Origin: Maribacter sp. 1_MG-2023
Lineage (GTDB): Bacteria > Bacteroidota > Bacteroidia > Flavobacteriales > Flavobacteriaceae
Length of the DNA: 64,000 bases
NCBI RefSeq assembly: GCF_030547005.1
Contig: NZ_JAUOPN010000008.1
Coordinates: 1 to 64,000 of the forward strand
Direction of reading: 5' to 3'
Shown: piece after piece, positions 11,501-21,100 of the stretch
Layout of the letters: the number at the start of each line of letters is the position of its first letter
Numbering within the stretch: the first letter of the stretch is position 1
Program-made: the position numbers and the translations under genes
Notes under the pieces: generated by a model
What the model was told of the DNA's origin: nothing
The model's database searches: none
Seen by the model: the letters and a program-made list of their open reading frames with translations, nothing else

Positions 11501-14189
11501 AGGAGATGAAATTTTAGTTTCTTTAGATGCAGATGGCACAGACGGTGTACCTAGAATTGAGGTAAATCAAGACAACCTAGCGAATAGCGCACTTATCGAT
11601 CATACCTATGGTACTGGCTGGACAAATTTCGAGGACACATTTATTGTCCCTAGCGGTATTTCTTCACTGAATATTTGGCTTTATACCAATTATGCATCCA
11701 ATATTGCTGGTACTGTATTTTATGACAACCTGACTATTGTAAATTTATCTCAAAATGGAGGCAACACTCCTCCGGTTGCAGCTATTATTGCTGTACCAAC
11801 CAACGGAAGCGCTCCATTAGAAGTTAATTTTGATGGTTCTGATTCAACTGATGATTCAGACATTGCCTCATACAGTTGGGACTTTGGAGATGGAACAACT
11901 GCCACAGGTATAAATGTTGACAAAACATTCATCTATTCTGGAACTTATAATGTTGTTTTAACCGTTACAGCTAATGACGGTGGAACTGATACCGAAGCAA
12001 TTGAAATCACTTCTAGTGGCGCTCCTATTGCTAATATTGTTGCTACACCCCAAATAGGAGATACACCATTAGATGTATCATTCGACGCATCTGGTTCCTC
12101 TGGAGACAATGCTATCGTCTCTTATGCCTGGGATTATGGAGATGGAATTATGGGCAGTGGAATAACCTCTTCTCACATTTACACAGCTATAGGTAATTTC
12201 ACAGCAAAACTGACTATAACAGATTCGGCTGGTTTAACGGATACAGGAAATATTTTAATTACAGTGAGTGCTCCAGACAATACTGCACCAACTGCAGTTG
12301 CCGCTGCAACCCCATTAAGTGGTGAAACTCCGTTGTTAGTAGATTTTGATGCTTCTGCATCAACAGATGATAACGGAATCTTTTCTTATTCATGGGATTT
12401 TGGTGATGGTACTGCAAATGAAACAGGTTCACTTATATCACATACCTATACCGATGAAGGTACTTATAATGCAATATTAACGGTTACAGACGCTGAGGGA
12501 TTAATGGATACTGAAACAATAGAAATTGTAGTTTCACCAACTACTGTTACTAATTTAGCTCCAACCGCCTTGGCAATCGCAAGCCCGTTAACCGGTAGCG
12601 CTCCATTATTAGTAGATTTTGATGCATCTGGATCTTCTGATGATAACGGTATTTCATCTTATTCATGGGATTTTGGTGACGGTTCTGCAATTGCAACCGG
12701 AATATTAATATCACATACCTATACCTCTGAAGGAACTTTTGATGCAGTTCTAACGGTTACTGATGACGAAGGATTAACCGACACCTCTATTATTGAAATT
12801 ATAGTAACTCCATCTGAATCAGGTAATATAGCTCCTGTAGCTTTGGCTACTGCTACTCCTTTAAGCGGTGAAGCTCCTCTAGTGGTAGATTTTGATGCTA
12901 TAGGTTCATCGGATGATAATGAAATTATATCGTATTCGTGGAATTTTGGTGATGGTTCAGCAAACACTACAGGTATCAATACAACGCACACATATGGAGC
13001 TGTTGGCGATTACAATGCACAACTGACAGTAATCGATGCAGAAGGGTTGACTGATACTTTTACTGTAGAAATTACAGTATCCCCATCTACGACTGGTAAT
13101 CTAGCACCAATTGCAGTTGCAAGTGCAACACCTTTAATCGGAGAAGCTCCATTGTTAGTGAATTTCGATGCATCGGATTCTTCGGATGATAATGAAATTG
13201 TGACCTATTCATGGAATTTCGATAATGGTTCAACAACTGGCTCGGGCATAGTAGCTTCCCATACGTATACTGAAGAAGGAATATATGAGGTTATACTTAC
13301 AGTAACCGATGAAGAAGGTTTATCAGACATTATAACATTAGAAATCAATGTTATTGCCGCAACAACTGAAAATCAAGCTCCAGTAGCCATAGCTACAGCG
13401 GATCCACTTAATAGCCAATCTCCCCTAACCGTTAATTTTGATGCCACTGCTTCCTCAGATGATAATGAAATCATCTCTTATTCATGGAATTTTGGCGATG
13501 GTTCTTCAGTAGGTACTGGAATCGAAACATCACATACATTTGAAACAGAGGGTATTTATAATGTAATTTTAACCGTAACTGATACAGAAGGTCTTACCGA
13601 TACTGTTGGCATAGAAATTACAGTAACTACAAATGAAACTACCAATTTAGCTCCGGTTGCATTGGCAACTGCTGACACATTAAATGGCGAAACACCTTTA
13701 CTTGTAACTTTTGATGCATCAGGCTCTTCAGATGATAAAGGTATTAGCTCGTATGCATGGGATTATGGTGATGGCATAACAGGAAATGGTATAACAACCA
13801 CTCATACATTCAATGCAATAGGCACGTATGAAGTAACATTAACATTAACAGATGAAGAAGGGGTAACAGCTACTGCCAATCTAACAATTACTGTTACAGC
13901 CACCAAGACAACCCTTAATAATGTTGATTTAAAGGATATTTTAGTATACCCTAATCCTGTAGGCAATGAAAATCTAAATATCAACTTATCTGATTTTATG
14001 GATGAATCAATAGCATTAGGTTTTTATGATTCTTATGGGAAATTGGTATTTCAAAATATTGTTAATGAAGATCATCCTGAAGAAATTGCAATTGATGTTT
14101 CATTTTTGTCCAATGGTTTATATTTAATAGAAATTACCAGAGTAGAGACAAACGAATTCACGTATAAAAAAATCATAAAAGCTAATTAG
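8559..14189 (+). CDS. Secreted galactose oxidase-family enzyme with LamG, eight PKD domains and T9SS tail
   Basis: A 1876-residue protein. The signal peptide (about 1-24) is followed by a galactose-oxidase propeller with all key residues: Cys103-Tyr147 (thioether radical cofactor), Trp165, Tyr381-His382 and His480. The C-terminal galactose-oxidase domain ends near 535. A LamG-like domain spans about 545-800. A region of about 140 residues resembling a Bacteroidota adhesive linker and a beta-sandwich (about 920-1060) follow. Eight PKD domains lie at about 1069-1780 (repeated SYSWDFGDG), and a T9SS type A sorting domain closes the protein (VYPNP; ending YKKIIKAN). The predicted activity is copper-dependent oxidation of a primary alcohol on a sugar to an aldehyde with hydrogen peroxide release, on the cell surface or in the matrix. 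It is much longer than fungal galactose oxidase (about 640 residues) because of the appended domains. Its paralogue lies at 1-2831 on the other strand. A perfect hairpin follows the stop. Confidence 0.9.
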   Translation: MKRIQFYNLYILIFVLCCSSTIQSQTRSEDGEWGDPIPFGIVPVAVANLPDGRLITWSSQFRNTFVEIGDGMTYTEIFDPTLNGGLGQALGETVTQTDHDMFCPGINNLADGRILSAGGSTSERTSIYDPITGVWSRASDMNIPRGYQGNTTLSNGAVFTVGGSWSGGAGNNGGKAAELWTPESGWINLPNITGEAIYTSNDLFKEDQGDYRVDNHVWLWPAPNGKLFHAGPSEMMHWIDPDVSGGAIEDAGIRGDDTYSMKGTTVMFDIGKILKVGGAESYGASSMTTTPAKDNSYVIDINVPYGQTPNVISAGNLAFSRTMHNSTVLPTGQVLVTGGLDHGAVFSDVGARYEAELYTPSPGSGPGTWETVATMEKARTYHSVAILLTDGRVFVGGGGLCDGTLDCVNHFSAEIYSPPYLFNPLGDLATRPSITSVTGNTLGDGPYNNNPLVNYGDVLTVDTDVAVASFSLVRFSAATHSTNNEQRRIPLATTLGTTHNLTIPDRNLLPPGYYMLFALDANGTPSVSKTLRIGTAEPLQIPNTNLVVDMKFNENSGATAADNSVYNNNANIVEHDDNGNIITNGGNYNWTTGIIDGAIEFNGLEHHSNALIDIPSSPSLQTLDDQITVMSWAYRNSAGSTIPDTGKVANVGLFSHDYVSTLFFGFHNTMYKWAFITDNGPVDLYAGRAPMDTWVHMAATYDGNTAKLYANGKLIAWKELAGTIPFKDDGSLQSHFTSSGFYDERTAANLPEYAVVTGITDEINGKIDELKVFNKVLGESEIKEYYQQGINTGNPNVVNCDEGDIIAQYRIGASGTWLTGNSLTIQEGGDIYLRAVTPSNQYYVTTPQENGPTFNSSGSSTYEYQIDTEVFPYGNPERNNGLVDITNQGQFVMTTADGCTAVFDLKVTVIDETDGCPNQLVNEDNGITLPKGTSSQVEIAVGSPDNTNGSDCALRLVNTDDNELYARHEIELDLTTLGINVGDEILVSLDADGTDGVPRIEVNQDNLANSALIDHTYGTGWTNFEDTFIVPSGISSLNIWLYTNYASNIAGTVFYDNLTIVNLSQNGGNTPPVAAIIAVPTNGSAPLEVNFDGSDSTDDSDIASYSWDFGDGTTATGINVDKTFIYSGTYNVVLTVTANDGGTDTEAIEITSSGAPIANIVATPQIGDTPLDVSFDASGSSGDNAIVSYAWDYGDGIMGSGITSSHIYTAIGNFTAKLTITDSAGLTDTGNILITVSAPDNTAPTAVAAATPLSGETPLLVDFDASASTDDNGIFSYSWDFGDGTANETGSLISHTYTDEGTYNAILTVTDAEGLMDTETIEIVVSPTTVTNLAPTALAIASPLTGSAPLLVDFDASGSSDDNGISSYSWDFGDGSAIATGILISHTYTSEGTFDAVLTVTDDEGLTDTSIIEIIVTPSESGNIAPVALATATPLSGEAPLVVDFDAIGSSDDNEIISYSWNFGDGSANTTGINTTHTYGAVGDYNAQLTVIDAEGLTDTFTVEITVSPSTTGNLAPIAVASATPLIGEAPLLVNFDASDSSDDNEIVTYSWNFDNGSTTGSGIVASHTYTEEGIYEVILTVTDEEGLSDIITLEINVIAATTENQAPVAIATADPLNSQSPLTVNFDATASSDDNEIISYSWNFGDGSSVGTGIETSHTFETEGIYNVILTVTDTEGLTDTVGIEITVTTNETTNLAPVALATADTLNGETPLLVTFDASGSSDDKGISSYAWDYGDGITGNGITTTHTFNAIGTYEVTLTLTDEEGVTATANLTITVTATKTTLNNVDLKDILVYPNPVGNENLNINLSDFMDESIALGFYDSYGKLVFQNIVNEDHPEEIAIDVSFLSNGLYLIEITRVETNEFTYKKIIKAN
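11763..13905 (+). repeat. Eight tandem PKD-encoding repeats
   Basis: Eight units of about 265-285 bases encode PKD domains; each has the pattern AP(x)A...G..PL.V.FDAS.S.DD..I.SYSW.FGDG. Units 3 to 8 are most alike, suggesting recent internal duplication. They probably space the catalytic domain from the cell surface or bind polymer. This is coding repeat, not a CRISPR array. Confidence 0.85.
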
Positions 14190-14210
14190 CACAATTAACT
14201 TCTATTAATC

Positions 14211-14240
14211 TTGCCGTAACAAAGTATTTTGTTACGGCAA
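14211..14240 (+). terminator. Perfect 13-bp hairpin after the oxidase gene
   Basis: TTGCCGTAACAAA and its exact complement flank a 4-base loop, 21 bases past the stop codon. No clear T run follows, so termination may be weak. A promoter-like TACATTTG lies just after it (14245-14252), in front of the epimerase pseudogene. Confidence 0.6.
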
Positions 14241-14274
14241 TAGTTACATTTGTATCTCACAAAATTTAAAGGTT

Positions 14275-15175
14275 TTGAAAATACTTGTAACTGGTGCTGC
14301 TGGCTTTATAGGCTATCAATCACTTACCACATTTTTATTTATTTAAATCTTTGCAACATGTAATTTGTCTCGATAATTTAAACATCTATTATGATGTTAA
14401 TTTAAAACTCGCGAGTTTAGCAGAACGTGGTATTCAAAGAAATCAAATTAAAGACGACACCAATTTCATTGAAAGTATCACTTACAACAATTCTAAATTT
14501 TTCAAATGTAATTTAGAAGATACATTGACTTCAATAATGCATCCAAAAAAAAATTGATATCGTTTGCAATCTTGCAGCACAAGCAGGAATACAATTAAGT
14601 CTAGAACATCTTGATAAATATATAAATAGCAACATTGAAGGTTTCTTCAATATGTAATTGGGCTGCAAGACAACTAAAGCTCCTAATTTAATTTACACAA
14701 GTAATTCTAGTGTATATTGCAATAGCACCGCTACCCCAGTTAAAACATCCGATTTTACTGATAGGGCTATTAGTATGCATGGTACAACAAAAAAGTATAA
14801 TGCACTAATGTCACACCCTACTAATCATTAATAAAATTTCAGACAACCAAATTGAGGTTTTTCAACGTATATGCACTGTAAGGTAGACCAGACATGGGCT
14901 ATTTTCAAAAATTAAAGCATGCTCTTTTTAACAATGGGAAGCTTGAAAGAGATTTCACCTACCTAAATGATGTAGTTGTTGTAATAAATAAAATAGTAAA
15001 ATAGGTTTTATAATCAATTCAGAAAAAGAAGTTGGTAAATAAGCGACCTTTAATATTTTACCAATGCAAGATGTAATGTTTACAGAACGTGGACAGGTAT
15101 TGAGGAGTTAAGAAAAAACTATGATTACTAATCGACAACGTATATTGAATTAGAGATTCATCAATTAGCATATTG
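14275..15175 (+). pseudogene. Decayed UDP-glucuronate 4-epimerase (CapI/LspL-type) pseudogene
   Basis: From TTG/ATG-like position 14275 the frame reads KILVTGAAGFIG, the NAD-binding start of an extended-SDR epimerase, then breaks after about 20 codons. Further homologous pieces appear in order and in changing frames: CLDNLNIYYDVNLKLA (about 14368-14416), IVCNLAAQAG and SLEHLDKYINSN (about 14557-14632), a SSVY segment (about 14707), then HGTTKKYNALM (about 14779), where the catalytic Tyr of YxxxK has become His. GRPDMGYF and LERDFTYLNDV follow (about 14883-14975). Several stops and frameshifts interrupt it. The intact enzyme (about 330 residues) makes UDP-galacturonate from UDP-glucuronate. 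The neighbouring ugd gene at 16639, which makes that substrate, is intact. The right edge is approximate. Confidence 0.85.
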
Positions 15176-15291
15176 ATATACCAATTTTTGTAATTAAATA
15201 AAATTGATAAAGCTAATTACAGTTAAGATTTCGCAGTTGAAATTTTTATTTTAATTAAAATAAATAATAGAACATTTATATAAAACAAGGA

Positions 15292-16566
15292 ATGAAAATA
15301 GGAATAATTGGTTTAGGATATGTAGGACTTCCATTAGCGGCACTTTTCGCTAAAAAGTATAAAGTTGTAGGATACGATATAAGTCAAAAAAGGGCAGATG
15401 AAATAAAGTCGGGAAAAGATACCACTCTTGAACTTTCAGATTTAGACCTTGAAGAAGTTTTGACAACAAGCTTTGATCAAAAAGAAAAAGGATTAATCTG
15501 TACCACATCAATTAATGACTTAGCTGACTGCACCTATTATATTATTACGGTTCCTACACCTGTAGATGACACAAAAAGACCTGTTTTTACACCATTGATC
15601 AAGGCTAGTGAAGCTGTAGGCAAAATTCTTAAAAAAGGAGATATAGTCATCTATGAATCAACAGTATACCCTGGTGCAACTGAAGAAGTTTGTATTCCTG
15701 TAATAGAAAAGACCAGCAATATGGTTTTTAATAAAGATTTTTACGCAGGCTATTCTCCAGAACGTATTAATCCAGGAGACAAAAAACATACGGTAGAAAA
15801 AATATTAAAAGTCACTTCTGGATCTACACCAGAAATTGGTATAAAGGTCGATGAATTATATAAATCTGTAATTACAGCAGGCACACACCTCGCCCCTACT
15901 ATTAAAGTTGCAGAAGCATCAAAGGTGATTGAAAACACACAGCGAGATATCAATATCGCTTTCATGAACGAATTGGCTAAAATTTTTGGGTTATTAGATA
16001 TTGATACTAATGATGTTTTAGCAGCAGCAGGTACGAAATGGAATTTTTTACCGTTTAAACCAGGGCTTGTTGGTGGTCATTGTATTGGAGTTGACCCATA
16101 TTATTTAGCGCAGAAAGCTCAAGAAAATGGTTATAATCCAGATTTAATTTTGGCTGGTAGAAGAATCAATGACGGTATGGGCGAATATGTTAGCCTTCAA
16201 ATCATTAAGTTGATGTTGAAACATGACCTACAAGTTAAAGATGCTAAAGTATTAATTCTTGGAGTTACGTTTAAAGAAGATTGTCCTGATGTTAGAAATA
16301 CAAAAGTTGTTGATTTGGTTAAAAACTTAAATGATTATAGAGTTAACACCACAATATATGATCCTTGGGCAGACCCAGAAGAAGTAAAGTATGAATATGG
16401 ATTAGAAACAACACAGCAAAAGCCTACTGACACATATGATGTCATTGTATTGGCTGTTGCACATGACAAATTTTTGAAAGAAGACTTATCTTGCTATAAA
16501 AACGAAAACACATTGGTTTACGATATAAAAGGAAAACTAACAAGTGGTTATACAGCACGTTTATAA
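15292..16566 (+). CDS. Nucleotide-sugar 6-dehydrogenase (WbpO/TviB-like, UDP-HexNAc type)
   Basis: A 424-residue member of the UDP-glucose/GDP-mannose dehydrogenase family. The N-terminal NAD fold begins GIIGLGYVGLP (residues 4-14). The catalytic cysteine is Cys264 in GGHCIGVDPYY, a signature typical of the WbpO/TviB branch that oxidises UDP-GlcNAc or UDP-GalNAc to the uronic acid. The central helix and the C-terminal UDP-binding domain (VTFKEDCPDVRNTK) are complete. It starts about 115 bases after the epimerase pseudogene and precedes ugd by 72 bases, so it may share a transcript with it. It would supply an N-acetylhexosaminuronate for the polysaccharide. The exact substrate (GlcNAc or GalNAc) cannot be read from the sequence. 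Confidence 0.9.
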   Translation: MKIGIIGLGYVGLPLAALFAKKYKVVGYDISQKRADEIKSGKDTTLELSDLDLEEVLTTSFDQKEKGLICTTSINDLADCTYYIITVPTPVDDTKRPVFTPLIKASEAVGKILKKGDIVIYESTVYPGATEEVCIPVIEKTSNMVFNKDFYAGYSPERINPGDKKHTVEKILKVTSGSTPEIGIKVDELYKSVITAGTHLAPTIKVAEASKVIENTQRDINIAFMNELAKIFGLLDIDTNDVLAAAGTKWNFLPFKPGLVGGHCIGVDPYYLAQKAQENGYNPDLILAGRRINDGMGEYVSLQIIKLMLKHDLQVKDAKVLILGVTFKEDCPDVRNTKVVDLVKNLNDYRVNTTIYDPWADPEEVKYEYGLETTQQKPTDTYDVIVLAVAHDKFLKEDLSCYKNENTLVYDIKGKLTSGYTARL

Positions 16567-16638
16567 GCCAATAAAACGATATATTTTTCAATTATAAATA
16601 GAGTTATTAACTTTAGTGCCAGAAAATAAAATTACCGA

Positions 16639-17964
16639 ATGAATTTAACAGTTATAGGAACAGGATATGTTGGTCTAGTAAGCGGAACTTGTTTTGCTGA
16701 AATGGGAAACACAGTAACCTGTGTTGACATTGACCAGAATAAAATAACTAATCTAGAGAAAGGAATAATTCCAATATATGAGCCAGGTTTAACACAGATG
16801 GTTTTAAGGAATTATGAAAATAAAACATTGCGTTTTAGTACTGATTTGGCTAAAACACTTAAAAAGTCAGATATTGCATTCATAGCAGTTGGTACCCCAA
16901 TGGGTGAAGATGGAGCTGCCGACTTACAATATGTTTTACAGGTTGCCTCAGATATTGGTGATCACATGCAGCAAAAACTTATTATTGTAGATAAATCTAC
17001 TGTACCTGTAGGTACTGCAGATAAGGTAAAGGCCAAAATTCAAGAACGTTTAGATTTACGTGGTATTGACATCCCTTTTGAAGTAGTATCTAATCCTGAA
17101 TTTTTAAAAGAAGGAGATGCCATCAGCGATTTCATGAAACCTGACAGAGTTGTTATTGGTGTAGAAACACCTGAGGCTGAAGAGCAAATGAGAACATTGT
17201 ATGCTCCATTCTTCAGAACACAGAACAGAATGATTTCTATGGATGTGCGTTCTGCAGAAATGACAAAATATGTAGCGAATGCTATGTTAGCAACTAAGAT
17301 TTCATTTATGAACGAAGTTGCCAATATATGCGAATTAGTAGGTGCAGACGTAAATAAAGTAAGAGTTGGTATAGGTTCTGACAGTAGGATTGGATATAGT
17401 TTCATTTATCCTGGTAGCGGTTATGGCGGGTCATGTTTTCCAAAAGATGTGAAAGCATTAAAACGCTCTGCTCAACAACACGGCTATACTCCTAGATTAA
17501 TTGACGCTGTAGAAAAAGTAAACAACGATCAAAAATTCGTAATTGCAAATAAGGTTGTAAAACACTTTGGAGAAGATTTATCTGGCAAAACATTCGCTAT
17601 ATGGGGTCTTGCTTTTAAACCAGAGACAGATGATATGAGAGAAGCTCCAGCAATCTATATCATTAAGGATCTTGTTAAAAGAGGTGCTAAAATAAACACC
17701 TATGACCCTAAAGCAATGCACGAAGCAAAAAGTCACTATTTAAAGGATGTAGAAAATGTATCTTATTTTGATTCTAAATATGACACTTTAAAAGATGCGG
17801 ATGCCATGATACTTTTAACAGAGTGGAAAGAATTTAGATCTCCAGATTTTGAAGAATTAAAAGTGAGACTAAAAGAACCTATAATCTTTGATGGCAGAAA
17901 CCAATATACATCATTGAATATGCCAGAAAAAGGCTTTACGTATTACCAAATAGGTAAGAAATAA
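16639..17964 (+). CDS. ugd: UDP-glucose 6-dehydrogenase
   Basis: A 441-residue enzyme that would convert UDP-glucose to UDP-glucuronate with two NAD+. The NAD-binding motif is [10 protein letters not shown] (residues 5-14); VGTPMGEDG and [11 protein letters not shown] follow in their usual order; the catalytic cysteine is Cys266 in [10 protein letters not shown]. The C-terminal domain ([16 protein letters not shown]) is complete. The length fits the family. A TAACTTTA at 16608-16615 is one base off the -7 promoter consensus, so it may have its own promoter as well as read-through from the upstream dehydrogenase. A strong terminator follows. Its usual partner, the 4-epimerase, is a pseudogene 1.5 kb upstream, so in this locus glucuronate rather than galacturonate is the expected product. 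Confidence 0.95.
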   Translation: MNLTVIGTGYVGLVSGTCFAEMGNTVTCVDIDQNKITNLEKGIIPIYEPGLTQMVLRNYENKTLRFSTDLAKTLKKSDIAFIAVGTPMGEDGAADLQYVLQVASDIGDHMQQKLIIVDKSTVPVGTADKVKAKIQERLDLRGIDIPFEVVSNPEFLKEGDAISDFMKPDRVVIGVETPEAEEQMRTLYAPFFRTQNRMISMDVRSAEMTKYVANAMLATKISFMNEVANICELVGADVNKVRVGIGSDSRIGYSFIYPGSGYGGSCFPKDVKALKRSAQQHGYTPRLIDAVEKVNNDQKFVIANKVVKHFGEDLSGKTFAIWGLAFKPETDDMREAPAIYIIKDLVKRGAKINTYDPKAMHEAKSHYLKDVENVSYFDSKYDTLKDADAMILLTEWKEFRSPDFEELKVRLKEPIIFDGRNQYTSLNMPEKGFTYYQIGKK

Positions 17965-17989
17965 CAACCTCTTTGTTAAGAAGTATTTG

Positions 17990-18019
17990 AAGGTCAAGAA
18001 CGCTGTTCTTGACCTTTTT
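17990..18019 (+). terminator. Rho-independent terminator after ugd
   Basis: A 12-bp perfect stem (AAGGTCAAGAAC and its complement) with a 3-base loop runs into a short T tract, 26 bases beyond the ugd stop codon. Confidence 0.85.
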
Positions 18020-18176
18020 AGTTGATAATCATTTAAAAATTAATAGTATATATAGGCTCTTATCTAGTAATTTTGCGATTCAGCGATTAATGAAATCATT
18101 GGGTAAATTGCTGCCTATTTTTACTACGTATCTTTTTTGACCCCTTAGATTGATACGGTTTTTATAAATAACTACT

Positions 18177-21100
18177 ATGCTGCACAGAACAATATTTTTA
18201 GCACTTCTATTTTTATCTTTTTCGTTTATTACGAATGCGCAAGACGCTGACTTTGATGGGGTTTTAGATGCTGTTGATTTATGTCCAAATACGGCAGACC
18301 CAACAAACGCCGATTCTGATGGTGATGGCGTTGGTGATGTATGTGATTTGGATGATGATAATGATGGCATATTAGACAGTAATGAATGTGAAATATCAAT
18401 ACCTTTTAGCGGATTTGAAGCAAACTTTACTTCTGCATGGGATATTATTAACTTCAATAGTTACGCTTTTGAAACACCAAGTGCTCAGCAACCTACGGTA
18501 ACTGAAGGTAGTCAGTATTTAGCTATCAACTCATATTTAGAGACAACACAACTAACTTTAGATGTACCTGTAGGAGTATACTCAGAAGGCTCATATATCT
18601 TATCTGTAGACATTGGAGACAAAATTGGAACAGGGCCATTTGAAAATGACGGAATAACTACCATACAATTGGGTTATGGAAATGATGCTGCTAGTTTTAC
18701 AGCAATACCTGGTGCTGAACAGATTATTAACGGACCTACTGATACAACAATTCCAGGTTGGACTACATTCTCTTTTTCTTATTTAGTAAGTGCTGCCCCA
18801 GTACTGGGTGAAGGTATACTCATTCGAATATTACACGAAGGTATTGCTGCCACGGATGTTCAATTGAACATTGACAACATAAGATTGGTTAGAGATACTG
18901 ACAATGACGGTTTAAGCGATTGCGTTGACTTAGATTCTGACGACCCAACTAACAGTAGTGGCTGCTATGATACTGCAGAGGCTGGGCATATAGCAAATGG
19001 GTCAGGTAATTTAACAGGAACTGGAGTTGACCCTACAAACGGTTTGGTAACAGGATTTACTGCGGGTTATACTGGTAATACACAAGAAGTTTTATTTGCG
19101 GGAATTTATGAAGCATGTACTTTGGACTATAAAGATAACGATGGCGATAATGTCTTAGACAAGGACGACTTAGATGATGATAATGATGGTATTTATGATT
19201 CAAATGAGTGTTCCATTCCAATTTCAAATTATAGTTTTGAGAATAACGGCGTAGGCGATCCAATTACTGACTGGAGTCTTACAGATGCTACAGATAATAT
19301 TGCTTGGGGTATAGAAGTACCTGCAATTTCCAATTACAACAATATACCTGATGGGAATTCCATAGCATTTATAAATGGAAGCGGAACAATCACATTAAAC
19401 ATTCCAGGAGCTGCTTTTGAAATTGGTGATTATATCACTAGTCTAGAAATAGGAGACGGCATAGAGACCACCAATGTCTTTAGCAATGATGGGCAATCTA
19501 TTATTGAAATAGGATTTAATAACGGAACTGGATTTCAAACTATAGGAACAAGAACCGTTCAAGCACATGAAACCCTTAATGGAATTTGGACAGAAATAGT
19601 ATTTTCTACTAATATACCAGTCGGGAGTCCCGCTATTGGCGAAGCTATACTTATACAAATCACACATACAGAAAACCAAGACTTTAACCAACGCGGTGGC
19701 GATTATGATCTTTTACAGGTCCGTCAAGATAGAAACTCAAATGGCATTCCAGACTGTTTTGAAGATGATATTGATAATGATGGCTGTGCTGATGTTATTG
19801 AGGCAGGTCATACCGACGGAGGTGGTGGAATTTTAGCAAATTCCGGTCCAAATGGAGATGGTACAGTCACTCCAATAGGAACAGGTTATACTGGAATAAA
19901 CCAAGCCGTATTAAGTAATAGCATAAATATTTGTACCGAAGATTTAGATTTTGACAATGATGGCGAAGATGACATTGTAGATTTGGACGATGATAATGAC
20001 GGTATTTTAGATAGGTATGAATGCGAAATCCCTGTACCAAATTTTAGCTTTGAAACTGATAATTTACCTGCAGACCCTATTCAAAGTTGGCAAGTGGTTA
20101 CAGGAACAAACTATGGAATAGAAACAATAGACGGAACTAATTTTACAGCTGCCCAGGAAGGTAATTCATTTGGCTTTATAAATGGTGATGGTTCCATACA
20201 GTTAAACGAGGTTTGGGCTACTTATGATAGAGAAGCAACTTATATTTTAGAATTTTCAATTGGAGACCCGATTCCTTTCGCGCCTCAATTTTCCAATGAT
20301 AGTCGTACTATTGTTGAACTTGGATATTCTAACGGTACAACCTTCACAGCTTTTGTCGCTGGCGATTATACTGTTGAAAGTTACGAAACACCCAATGGTA
20401 CTTGGTCTAAGTTTAGTATTTCTGTACCAGTTACGACGGCATCAGCCGGTTTTGGACAAGGAGTTTCTATCCGAATAACACATGATGACACTTCATTGAA
20501 TAACACCTCACAGACTACTTTTGATAATTTCATTTTAAAAATTGACACCGACGGCGATGGTGAGCCAGATTGCACAGATTTAGATAGTGATGATGATGGT
20601 TGTTTTGATGTTGTAGAAGCTGGGCATACTGATGCTGGTGGAGGCGTCTTAGGTACAGCAGTTGATGGTAACGGATTAGTCACTGGGGCAGCTACGGGGT
20701 ATACAGGTCCCAGAAACCAAATGTGGGATAACACAAATAACATTACATGTAATCCCTTAGATACTGATGGAGATTTAATCGAAGACGGAAATTACTTTCG
20801 TTATGATGCCGGCAATACTTTACAGACTAATATCGATGAAGATGATGATAATGACGGTATATTAGATGTTGATGAAGATTGCGAACTTATAAACACAGCT
20901 TTTCTACGTCAACCATGGGATTTTGAAATACCGACAAACAATTTTCTATTAGGTGGAACCGACACTCCTTTTACTTCCGTTGTAGATTACTGGTATACGG
21001 AAACAGGAGCAGGTGATGCTTTTGTTCATTTAGCAAATGCTGATAATTTCTTCGGACCTAATCCTGACCCCTATAGTGTTAATTATGCAACCGATGGTAC

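Noticed and set aside
11763-13905. Regular repeats that might suggest a CRISPR array
   Set aside because: The units are about 270 bases, all coding, and translate to PKD domains; there are no short repeats with unique spacers.
14351-14557. A 68-codon ORF that could be called a small gene
   Set aside because: Its sequence aligns with an internal part of the UDP-glucuronate epimerase and continues in other frames on both sides, so it is a fragment of the pseudogene.
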